Shown piece by piece: positions 37,736-45,773 of a stretch of DNA of 64,000 nucleotides. The stretch covers positions 62,001 through 126,000 of the IMG/VR virus record IMGVR_UViG_3300042317_000390. One strand, written 5' to 3'. Both the position numbers and the translations under genes were made by a program. The notes beneath the pieces were generated by a model that was not told the DNA's origin, did no database searches, and saw only the letters and a program-made list of their open reading frames with translations. The stretch is from a virus. How positions within the stretch are numbered: position 1 is the stretch's first letter; each line of letters begins with the position of its first letter.

Positions 37736-40573
37736 ATGGCCAATAACAGAATTCAAATTAAAAGATCAACATCTAATTCAGTCGTTACTGGTTTAAGTAA
37801 CGGCGAATTTGCGTTTACACAAGCTTCAAATACACTCTGGATTGGCCTCCCAGACGGCTCAGGTGCTTTAAGAGTTGCTGGCGCTCAATACCCAGGTGTT
37901 CTTACAGCAAACCAGGCTATGGTCGTCAATGCCACTTCAGGTATTGATAAGGTCATCGTAGCTAACGCTGTAGTTTCTACTCTTTTTGCTAATGGCTCTC
38001 CCGGCTCAAACGGTCAAGTTCTAGTCACAAACGGAACCTCAATTTATTGGGGTACAGGCACATCAGGCTCTAATACCTATATCCAGTTTAACGACTCAGG
38101 CGTTGCTAACGGCGTTCCCGGCTTCACTTTTGATAAGACATCTAATACTCTTTATGTTGGCGATGTTATTACTATTGGTACAGAGTTTATTGCGAACGAT
38201 ACCGTAATCTTCCTTGGTAATACTACATCAAACACTACGCTTGGTGCTTATAACCAACCATATCAAATAGCTTTAAAGAGCGATACAAACGTTAATACCT
38301 TCATTCTTGCAGGTAACAGTAGCGTTAATACGACATCGTTTGTAAAGGCTAATTCTACTCAATATAGTGAAATTACAAAAACGTATAATGGTACGGTATT
38401 TGGACAGGCTCAAACTTATGTAACTAAAGATCTAAGCGGTCTATATCTACAGACAAGTAATAATTCCTTTGAATTCAGTGAGATCGATCTTAACAGCACA
38501 AATGGTTATTCTCAGGTTACTGGTAAGACTTTCAATCAGTCTACAAGTAATTCATATTCTTATGAAATCTCTTCAAATACGACTACTGCTTTCCTAAGAT
38601 TATTTGACGATACAGGCGTTAATGCTAATCTAGTGGCTAATCAGAGCCAGTTAACGATTGGTAACACTTCTGTAAATGCTGCTATTAACTCATCAGCCTT
38701 CTTCGTTGTTGGTAATACGACATCTTTAGGTTCTGCTGTTTATAATTCAAACGGCGTATCTCTAGGTAATAATACAAGTACAGCTACTCCAGTTGTAAGA
38801 ATGGCTAATACTACAGGTAATACCCTATTAGGTGTTACTTCGCTAGTATTTGGTGGTAACTCTACGACTCTTGCTCCTGTAACAATTAACGGCAATGGTG
38901 CGTCGTTTGGTGATAGCACTGGTACAGCTGCTCCTCAAGTTTATATTGCTAATACAGTAGGTAATACTACAGTTTCGGTTGCGTCTATCGTAATCGGCGG
39001 TAACTCAACTACATTAGCTCCAGTTTCAATTAGCGGCAATGGCGTTGTAATCGGTAATAATACTGGAACAGCTGCTCCATCTATTAACATTGCTAATGCT
39101 TACGGTAATAGCGTATTCAACGTTAATTCTTGGTCGCTTAGTAATTCAACCGCTAATATCTTAATTGCTAATAACGGCGGTGTTTTTGCTAATAACGGTA
39201 CAGTTGTATTCGTTGGTAATAGCACGATTAACGCTACGCATAATTCGTCTGCGTTCTTTATTACTGGTAATTCTACCACACTAGCAACCGCTACGTATTG
39301 GTCAAACGGCGTTGTAATCGGCAATAATACGGTTACTGCTTCACCAACCGTATACTTTGCTAATACGACTGGTAATTCAGAGATAACAGTTTCTTCGATT
39401 AACTTTGCTGGAAATACTACAACTCTAGCTAATGTAACATTAACTGGTAATGGACTAGTTATTGGTAATACAAGCGGAATGGCTTCGCCAGTCCTCTATA
39501 TGGCCAATACAACTGAATCAATTAACGTTGGTGTTAATTATATTCAGCTAACGGGTAATGCTACTACACTAGCTCCAGTTACGATTAATGGTAACGGTGC
39601 TGTATTCGGAACAACTTCTGGTTCAGCTTCTCCTGTAATCAGCGTTGCTAATACAACTGGTAACGTCCTAATTCAGACTTATCAGATTAAGGTAAGTAAC
39701 GCATCTGCTACAGTTCTAACCGCTAATACGACAAAGATCGTATTCACTGGTGCTAACGTTGATGCTCTAGCGGCAGATCTAAAAGTTAATAATGCTGTAA
39801 TTACTAATAATCTTAACGTAAACGCTAATACCACGCTTGGTGATTCTACAGCTGATAGATTAACAGTTCCTGCTCTAGTTAGCAGTAATTTGATTCCATC
39901 TTCTAATCAGATTTATCTACTTGGTAATAATAGCCTAAGATGGGCTGAAGGTCACTTCGCTAATCTACATTCTAATACTGGTTATTTCGACGGCGATGTT
40001 CAGATCGGTGGTAGCCTTGAGGTATTCGGTAACGTTACAACTACAAATGTAACATCGGTTATTGTTTCTGATCCAATGATCTATCTCGCTGGTAATAACT
40101 ACGCTGGCGATTTAGTAGATATTGGTTTTGCTGCTAACTATTTTGATGGTACAACACAACGACATACTGGTCTATTCCGTGACGCTTCTGATGGTGGTAT
40201 CTATAAGTTATTCACAAATTCAGAGCAAGAGCTATCTGGTAATAACCTAGTTAATACCGCTGCTAATGGATTTACTCTTGCTATTCTACAGACCTATATC
40301 GATTCAGCTGGTTTCACTTCAAACGCTACATCGGTATATATTACTGCTAATAGCTCACTTAACGTTCATATCGTAGCTAATACTCTTACGCTCTCAACTG
40401 CTCTAGCAGGAACAGAAGGTGGTACAGGATATAAGGACACGATTGATCAATCAATCCTAGTTGGTAACGTAACCAATGGTTATAACAGACTAACTCTAGG
40501 CGTAAGTGGCTACGTTCTACAATCGAACGGCTCTGCTCTAGTTTATGATATTCTGGACGGTGGTTCGTTCTAA
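37736..40573 (+). CDS. Large tail fibre protein, 945 aa
   Basis: N-terminal IQIKRSTSNSVVTGLSNGEFAFTQASNTLWIG (in parts) is a widespread fibre/virion attachment domain. The middle (~130-690) is composed of ~50-residue Asn/Thr/Gly repeats with 'GNSTTLAPVxIxGNGxxxG', recurring at least five times. LIPSSNQIYLLGNNSLRWAEGHF and the module SDPMIYLAGNNYAGDLVDIGF..HTGLFRDASDGGIYKLF (~775-830) are typical of cyanophage-type fibres and recur in the 1280-aa protein. The end is ILDGGSF. Probable long tail fibre subunit. Confidence 0.82.
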   Translation: MANNRIQIKRSTSNSVVTGLSNGEFAFTQASNTLWIGLPDGSGALRVAGAQYPGVLTANQAMVVNATSGIDKVIVANAVVSTLFANGSPGSNGQVLVTNGTSIYWGTGTSGSNTYIQFNDSGVANGVPGFTFDKTSNTLYVGDVITIGTEFIANDTVIFLGNTTSNTTLGAYNQPYQIALKSDTNVNTFILAGNSSVNTTSFVKANSTQYSEITKTYNGTVFGQAQTYVTKDLSGLYLQTSNNSFEFSEIDLNSTNGYSQVTGKTFNQSTSNSYSYEISSNTTTAFLRLFDDTGVNANLVANQSQLTIGNTSVNAAINSSAFFVVGNTTSLGSAVYNSNGVSLGNNTSTATPVVRMANTTGNTLLGVTSLVFGGNSTTLAPVTINGNGASFGDSTGTAAPQVYIANTVGNTTVSVASIVIGGNSTTLAPVSISGNGVVIGNNTGTAAPSINIANAYGNSVFNVNSWSLSNSTANILIANNGGVFANNGTVVFVGNSTINATHNSSAFFITGNSTTLATATYWSNGVVIGNNTVTASPTVYFANTTGNSEITVSSINFAGNTTTLANVTLTGNGLVIGNTSGMASPVLYMANTTESINVGVNYIQLTGNATTLAPVTINGNGAVFGTTSGSASPVISVANTTGNVLIQTYQIKVSNASATVLTANTTKIVFTGANVDALAADLKVNNAVITNNLNVNANTTLGDSTADRLTVPALVSSNLIPSSNQIYLLGNNSLRWAEGHFANLHSNTGYFDGDVQIGGSLEVFGNVTTTNVTSVIVSDPMIYLAGNNYAGDLVDIGFAANYFDGTTQRHTGLFRDASDGGIYKLFTNSEQELSGNNLVNTAANGFTLAILQTYIDSAGFTSNATSVYITANSSLNVHIVANTLTLSTALAGTEGGTGYKDTIDQSILVGNVTNGYNRLTLGVSGYVLQSNGSALVYDILDGGSF

Positions 40574-40589
40574 TAAGGATAGATATATT

Positions 40590-41117
40590 ATGGATAATGA
40601 TGAAAAGGTAGACAATAAAGAGAATCAATACTTAACCTTATACGTTCAAAAACAAGAACAGCTTATGCTGGAATATATAAGGAAAAGTATTGATCTCGAA
40701 ATTAGATCAATGATTCTTGGTAACGTAGTTAAAGATATTTCAACTAAATACGAAGAATCACAAGATCAGATTAAAGTTCTTAATGGAAGTATGGATCAAG
40801 CAGTTAAGGGGCTAGATGCGTTAACCGTTGATAAGAAAATGTTTGAAGAGAGAGTTTCTCAATATGAGAATCGAATCAAACAACTAGAAAAAGAACTTAG
40901 TGAGACGCTTGTTGAAAAGAATCAATTTGGTAATGAGCTTTCTACTGTAAAAGGTCAGATTGACGATTATAGAAGATCTTCTGAAGAATCTAGAAGAGAA
41001 CTACAACGTCAGACCGAAGAGTTGAATAGCATTCATAGAGAAATGGAAGAACTTAGATCTATGAAAGGCTCCGATACTAAAAAGGCAGCTAAAAAAGCAT
41101 CAATTGATGAATTTTAA
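40590..41117 (+). CDS. Coiled-coil protein, 175 aa
   Basis: The ATG at 40590 follows AAGGA; the longer reading from 40545 lies in the fibre gene and is not used. Residues ~60-160 form a long Glu/Lys/Gln-rich coiled coil (e.g. ENRIKQLEKELSETLVEKNQ), ending in a basic tail (DTKKAAKKASIDEF). Located between fibre genes, it might be a fibre-assembly chaperone or trimeric connector. No family is recognised. Confidence 0.65.
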   Translation: MDNDEKVDNKENQYLTLYVQKQEQLMLEYIRKSIDLEIRSMILGNVVKDISTKYEESQDQIKVLNGSMDQAVKGLDALTVDKKMFEERVSQYENRIKQLEKELSETLVEKNQFGNELSTVKGQIDDYRRSSEESRRELQRQTEELNSIHREMEELRSMKGSDTKKAAKKASIDEF

Positions 41118-41121
41118 TATA

Positions 41122-41137
41122 CTCAGTATATACTGAG
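41122..41137. other. Perfect 16-bp palindrome in the leader of a fibre gene
   Basis: CTCAGTATATACTGAG is a perfect inverted repeat, able to form a 6-bp stem with an ATAT loop in RNA. It lies between the coiled-coil gene and the 434-aa fibre, just before the ribosome binding site AGGAGAG. It might be an RNA processing or weak attenuation hairpin, or a protein-binding site. Confidence 0.5.
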
Positions 41138-41154
41138 CTTTAGGAGAGCCTAGA

Positions 41155-42459
41155 ATGGCTAATACGATTTTCAAACTGCGTCGTTCAAGCGTCGCAGGTA
41201 AAGTTCCTAATACAGCTTCGCTTTCAATTGGCGAACTTGCTATCAATTTATCCGATAAAAAACTATATTCTTCTGATGGTAGTCAGATTTTTGAAACTGG
41301 TGCCAATCTAAACTCCCTAAACGTTTCCACAAATACAACTCTTAACGTAGTTAACGTTGCTTCAAACGCTACGGTCAACAATATTATTTTTACGGGCGGT
41401 ATCTTCGCAAACGGCGAGTTTGGTACATCAGGACAAGTATTATCTACAAACGGTTCTGCTGTTTACTGGGGAACCGGTGGTGGTTCAGCGAATGGTATAT
41501 TGGATGTAAGACAACAATACGTAGGCGATGGCACGTCAAATACATACATCGTAACTGGTGGATATAGACCAAACGATATATCAGTATTCATAAACGGCGT
41601 TATGCTTCGTAATGGAGTTGACGTAGACGTTACCGATGGTGGTACGTTTAGTTTTACAACTGCTCCAGTTAATGGCGCTCTAATTGACGTTGTTGGTATT
41701 GGTACGCTCTACGCTAATGGTGTATCAACAACAACGTCGCAACAATTTACTGCGAATGGTACAGCAAATAGTTTTACGATTTCTGGTGGATACGTTCCAT
41801 ATCAGATTCAAGTATATCTAAATGGTGTTAAACAGATACCAGGAACAGACGTTATTATTTCTTCTGGTAGCACTGTAGATTTTACTTCAACTCCAGCAAA
41901 TAATTTCATAGTAGATATTTTTGGTTATCAAACTTCTTTATTATTATCTATTGATACTACAGCACAGTATACATGGACCAATACTCATACATTTACGCAG
42001 ACTATAATTGGAACAGTTAATAATTCTTTATACATAGGCGGAACGTCTGCTGCTAACGTTGTTTCTAATGCACAATTACAAGCTAACCTTTCGAACTATC
42101 AGACTTCTGCCGGATTAGCCAGTAACGTTGCAATTCTAACTGCTAATAATGCCAATAATCTTCTTGGATATACATGGGCATCACCTGGTGCAATAGGGTC
42201 GGTAACAGCTAACACTGGTGCATTTACGAACGTATCTGTTAATACCACTGTTAGCATTGGAAATTCAACAGTTAATTCAACTGTTAATACATCAGTATTA
42301 CAGATTTCTAATACTACAGGAACAGCAAATATAACACCAACATCTATTTTCTTAGGGAACTCTTCAGTGAATTGTGTTATAAATAGTACGTCAGTGTATG
42401 TTAATGGCGTAGATTATAACCCAACCACAGCCCTAGCAATAGCAGTCGCATTAAGTTAA
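41155..42459 (+). CDS. Tail fibre protein, 434 aa
   Basis: Starts with the fibre attachment domain IFKLRRSSVAGKVPNTASLSIGELAINLSDKKLYS (in parts, 4-38), which is common in phage fibres. Two tandem beta repeats follow (QQYVGDGTSNTYIVTGGYRPNDISVFINGVML... and QQFTANGTANSFTISGGYVPYQIQVYLNGVKQ..., in parts, ~117-255). Then come a TTAQYTWTNTHTFTQ segment and Asn/Thr shaft repeats to the end. No chaperone domain. Likely short or adaptor fibre. Confidence 0.8.
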   Translation: MANTIFKLRRSSVAGKVPNTASLSIGELAINLSDKKLYSSDGSQIFETGANLNSLNVSTNTTLNVVNVASNATVNNIIFTGGIFANGEFGTSGQVLSTNGSAVYWGTGGGSANGILDVRQQYVGDGTSNTYIVTGGYRPNDISVFINGVMLRNGVDVDVTDGGTFSFTTAPVNGALIDVVGIGTLYANGVSTTTSQQFTANGTANSFTISGGYVPYQIQVYLNGVKQIPGTDVIISSGSTVDFTSTPANNFIVDIFGYQTSLLLSIDTTAQYTWTNTHTFTQTIIGTVNNSLYIGGTSAANVVSNAQLQANLSNYQTSAGLASNVAILTANNANNLLGYTWASPGAIGSVTANTGAFTNVSVNTTVSIGNSTVNSTVNTSVLQISNTTGTANITPTSIFLGNSSVNCVINSTSVYVNGVDYNPTTALAIAVALS

Positions 42460-42472
42460 GGAACTCTAGAAA

Positions 42473-42793
42473 ATGCCAGCAGCTTTTAAAAATTATCAAA
42501 GTAGGGCAGTGGGAACATCCAACACTCAGGTTGGTTCTTATTCAGTTCCTTCGTCAACAAATGCTATGATGTTGACCCTATCATTATCAAACATTACTAC
42601 ATCCCCAGTTACTGCCAATGTTTATCATAACAATGGCGCCAATAATACTTCTATTGTATCATTGGCGCCAATTCCTGTTGGTGGTTCTTTGGAAATTAAT
42701 AAAATTGCCCTTCAAACCGGTCACTCAATATATGTTGTTTCAAACACTGCGAGTAGTGTTGATGCAGTGATGAGTGTGATGGAGCTCACATGA
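42473..42793 (+). CDS. Small fibre-associated structural protein, 106 aa
   Basis: A beta-rich domain (YQSRAVGTSNTQVGSYSVPS, ... TANVYHNNGANNTSIVSLAPIPVGGSLEINKIALQTGHSIYVV in parts) closing with MSVMELT. Similar small domains appear in phages as virion-associated 'capping' proteins next to fibre genes. The stop overlaps the next start as ATGA, so its translation is coupled to the following fibre. Confidence 0.6.
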   Translation: MPAAFKNYQSRAVGTSNTQVGSYSVPSSTNAMMLTLSLSNITTSPVTANVYHNNGANNTSIVSLAPIPVGGSLEINKIALQTGHSIYVVSNTASSVDAVMSVMELT

Positions 42794-44019
42794 GCGGATA
42801 TATCGGTCCAAAAACAGCAGACGTTCCAGTAGGAACAATTAGCACTAAAGGAACTATTAGCGGTAACAACATTGTTATTGGTGGTGCTACTGTTAACTCC
42901 ACTGTGTTTACGGGTACTGCTAATAATTCAACTTACGCTTTTGGTAAAACAGAAGGTAATTTAAACGTAAACTCTGCTGTTTACGCTAATGGATCATATA
43001 CTAATACGTTCACGGTTGGTAATTCAAATTATTTTGTTGCTAATGGTAATGTTGGACTTAGTACAGCTACCCCTAATTTTAAATTAGACTTAAGAAATGG
43101 CAGAGCACAGTTTGCTTGTGCTAACGAAGCATTCTCTATAGGTTTAAGATATAACGAAAACACTAATGGTGTTTGGTTAGGTTCTCCATCGGCCAACGCA
43201 TTTCAAATTTCTAATGCTGGTGGTGGTGCTTTATTTAATATTACTGGTAATGGTAATGTTCTTATTCCTGCAGGTAATTTAGGAGTTGGAGTTTCTTCGC
43301 CAAATCATAGTATTGCTACTACTGTTTCGATGGCTATTACTGCTTCTGGTGGTGCTCAATATTTGCTCATGGGTAATCAAGATTCTGGTGGAGTTAATAA
43401 ACCAGGTATAATAAGAAGTTTTAATGGTGGGCAGTTTGAAATCGGTTTTGGTGATTCTTGGACAAATTCTACTGGTGGTAATTTTACTAATGTATTTGCT
43501 GTATATAGTCCCGCCGGAACAGTATGTTTAAAAGGTGGAAATACTTCTGCTGGTGGTACTGGTATTACTTTTCCTACTACACAATCTGCAAGTTCTGACG
43601 CCAATACTCTTGATGATTATGAAGAAGGTTCATGGACACCAGTATTTACTGCCGACACACCACCAACCGGTGTTACATACAGTTCTAGAATTGGTACATA
43701 TACTAAGATAGGCGATCTAGTCTATGTCAGATGTACCATTCTACTTTCAAGTAAAGGTACAGGTGGTTCAGGAACAGTCTTTATAACCGGATTACCATTC
43801 TCCGCTGCTGGTTTAGCCAACGGATATGCCTATCAAACTTTAGGTGGTTATTGTTATCCATCTTCGGGTGACACATTTACAGCCATGTATGGATGTGTTT
43901 ATGATAGTGGCTCAGCTATTATAACGTCATCGGCACCAGGCGCACTTTCTACAATAGCTTGGTCATCTTATGGCAACATTTCAAAAATTAGTTTTTCAGG
44001 CACTTATAAGATAAGTTAA
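42790..44019 (+). CDS. Tail fibre protein with DYEEGSWTP module, 409 aa
   Basis: Begins SGYIGPKTADVPVGTIST and includes the fibre repeat YFVANGNVGLSTATPNFKLDL (~77-97), a beta-rich middle, then SSDANTLDDYEEGSWTPVFT (~272-291), a module found at the ends of many fibre receptor-binding domains, followed by ~115 residues of a distinct C-terminal head (RIGTYTKIGDLVYVRCTI...). The following 473-aa fibre has a related SGNVGIG and DYEEGTWTP architecture, so both may be alternative receptor-binding proteins. Confidence 0.8.
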   Translation: MSGYIGPKTADVPVGTISTKGTISGNNIVIGGATVNSTVFTGTANNSTYAFGKTEGNLNVNSAVYANGSYTNTFTVGNSNYFVANGNVGLSTATPNFKLDLRNGRAQFACANEAFSIGLRYNENTNGVWLGSPSANAFQISNAGGGALFNITGNGNVLIPAGNLGVGVSSPNHSIATTVSMAITASGGAQYLLMGNQDSGGVNKPGIIRSFNGGQFEIGFGDSWTNSTGGNFTNVFAVYSPAGTVCLKGGNTSAGGTGITFPTTQSASSDANTLDDYEEGSWTPVFTADTPPTGVTYSSRIGTYTKIGDLVYVRCTILLSSKGTGGSGTVFITGLPFSAAGLANGYAYQTLGGYCYPSSGDTFTAMYGCVYDSGSAIITSSAPGALSTIAWSSYGNISKISFSGTYKIS

Positions 44020-44028
44020 CCCTAATTA

Positions 44029-44049
44029 ACTACGCCGGATTAGCGTAGT
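44029..44049 (+). other. Intergenic hairpin between fibre genes
   Basis: ACTACGC (44029-44035) pairs perfectly with GCGTAGT (44043-44049), a 7-bp stem with loop CGGATTA. No T-run follows, so it is probably not a terminator; it may stabilise or process the transcript. Confidence 0.5.
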
Positions 44050-44071
44050 CGGACACAGAAAGGTAAATAAA

Positions 44072-44338
44072 ATGGCACTAACAGAAACTAAAGTAATCGA
44101 TCAAATCACAGTCACAGAGAACGGCACCCTTCTTGTAAGAGAAGCAACAAGAGTCCTTCGTGACGGCGAACAAATCGCACAGACCTATCACCGTTGGTCT
44201 TTTGCTCCCGGTTCAGACATTTCAGAGATGCCTCAGAATGTTCAGGATATTGCTGATGTAACATGGACTCCAGAAGTCATTGCTGCTTATGAAGCACAGA
44301 TAGCAGCCAGCGTTGCAACCCCACCAGTAGCAGAGTAA
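44072..44338 (+). CDS. Small fibre-accessory protein, 88 aa
   Basis: ALTETKVIDQITVTENGTLLVREATRVLRDGEQIAQTYHRWSFAPGSDIS (in parts) is a short protein pattern found next to tail-fibre genes in many phages, here with a C-terminal helix containing TPEVIAAYEAQIAA. Probable fibre chaperone or bound accessory; no catalytic residue is visible. AAAGG precedes the start. The related 93-aa gene at 49743 occupies the same position relative to another fibre. Confidence 0.6.
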   Translation: MALTETKVIDQITVTENGTLLVREATRVLRDGEQIAQTYHRWSFAPGSDISEMPQNVQDIADVTWTPEVIAAYEAQIAASVATPPVAE

Positions 44339-44341
44339 TCG

Positions 44342-45763
44342 ATGCCAATATCAAAGTCATTAACAACAGCACTAATTGATGGTACTGGAGCTATAACTCC
44401 AGCCAACGTCACTGTGTCAACCAATACTATGACTGTTGGCACAGCAATGTATGTTGTTGCTAATGGCAATGTTGGTATTGGAACTAATGCCCCTGTTGGT
44501 TATCCAAATTATACGACATTAGAAGTAAGAAATACTGGTGGTGGATTGTTACGACTAGGTAATAGCGCCACCAGCGCTGGTTATATTTACAATGACGGTA
44601 ATAATATGGGTATGTATAATCTAACATCTACTGGTTTGTTAGATTTTGGCGCCAATGGTCAATTACAAATGAGAATAACTCCCAGCGGCAACGTTGGTAT
44701 TGGTCTTACTAATCCATCATACAAACTTGATGTCACAGGAACATTTAGAGCAACAGGCTATACCCATGCCGGTGGTCTTGTTGCAGGTGCAAATCTTGTA
44801 GCTAACGACTTAACATCAACAGCAGCACTTCGAATTGGTAATAGTGGCGGCGACAGTCTTTTTATCGGGCAGTTTGCAAACTCTCATATATGGATGCAGG
44901 GAGCTTATTTTAATTCTACTCTTGCTACATATGCTCTGATATTACAACCATTAGGTAATGGTGTTACTATTGGTTCTAATAATGTACCCCAGAATTCCAG
45001 ACTTATGGTTATGGGTATTGGTCAAACTTCTAATAATATTTCTGATTCTGGATATCATGATGCTTCTATAATGATAGCTGCCAAAGATGGTTATTATGGC
45101 GGCGGCGGGGCTTTGTATTTTTCTACCAAAAATGATAATGGAACATATCTGCCTGTTTGGGCTATGAAGTTGTTTTATACAAACGGCATTGCCAATGGTG
45201 TTGGTGATTTGGTATTTTCAGGCAGAGCAAGTGGCTTGGCCACAGGCACCACAGAACGTATGAGATTGAATTCTGACGGTGTATTAGGTTTGACTGGTGG
45301 TAGAATACAGTTTCCTGCCACACAAGTTGCAAGCACTGACGCCAACACCCTTGATGATTATGAGGAAGGAACTTGGACACCAACACTAGAATGTTCAACA
45401 ACAAACCCAACTTTAACTTATAGCTTACAGGCAGGAAGATATACAAAAATTGGTAATGTGGTATTTCTCAATTTTGATTTAAGATGGTCTTCTTTAACAA
45501 ATATTGGTTCTGGTAACCTATGGATAGGAGGATTACCATTTGGTTCACAATCTCAATACGAAGCTGGTGTAGTAAGCGAAAAGTTTGGAGTTTCAAATCC
45601 TGCTGGTAGTTATGGAGTTAATGTGGAAACATTCGCGGGAACATCCAGATTATATTTAACAGGTAATAGAACAGACAATGGTGGTTCTCCTGCATTTGGC
45701 GCAGGAACATTAGCAACAGGCCAATCAGGTTATCTAATAGGCGCTATAACATATAAAATTTAA
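44342..45763 (+). CDS. Tail fibre protein with DYEEGTWTP module, 473 aa
   Basis: Has MYVVANGNVGIGTNAP and SGNVGIGLTNPSYKLDVTGTF repeats (residues ~37 and ~117) and a middle MRLNSDGVLGLTGGRIQFPATQ, then STDANTLDDYEEGTWTPTLE (~329-348) and a C-terminal head domain of ~125 residues. The architecture mirrors the 409-aa fibre but the C-terminal heads differ after the first strands. It is a candidate receptor-binding protein. Confidence 0.8.
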   Translation: MPISKSLTTALIDGTGAITPANVTVSTNTMTVGTAMYVVANGNVGIGTNAPVGYPNYTTLEVRNTGGGLLRLGNSATSAGYIYNDGNNMGMYNLTSTGLLDFGANGQLQMRITPSGNVGIGLTNPSYKLDVTGTFRATGYTHAGGLVAGANLVANDLTSTAALRIGNSGGDSLFIGQFANSHIWMQGAYFNSTLATYALILQPLGNGVTIGSNNVPQNSRLMVMGIGQTSNNISDSGYHDASIMIAAKDGYYGGGGALYFSTKNDNGTYLPVWAMKLFYTNGIANGVGDLVFSGRASGLATGTTERMRLNSDGVLGLTGGRIQFPATQVASTDANTLDDYEEGTWTPTLECSTTNPTLTYSLQAGRYTKIGNVVFLNFDLRWSSLTNIGSGNLWIGGLPFGSQSQYEAGVVSEKFGVSNPAGSYGVNVETFAGTSRLYLTGNRTDNGGSPAFGAGTLATGQSGYLIGAITYKI

Positions 45764-45773
45764 GGAACAATAA

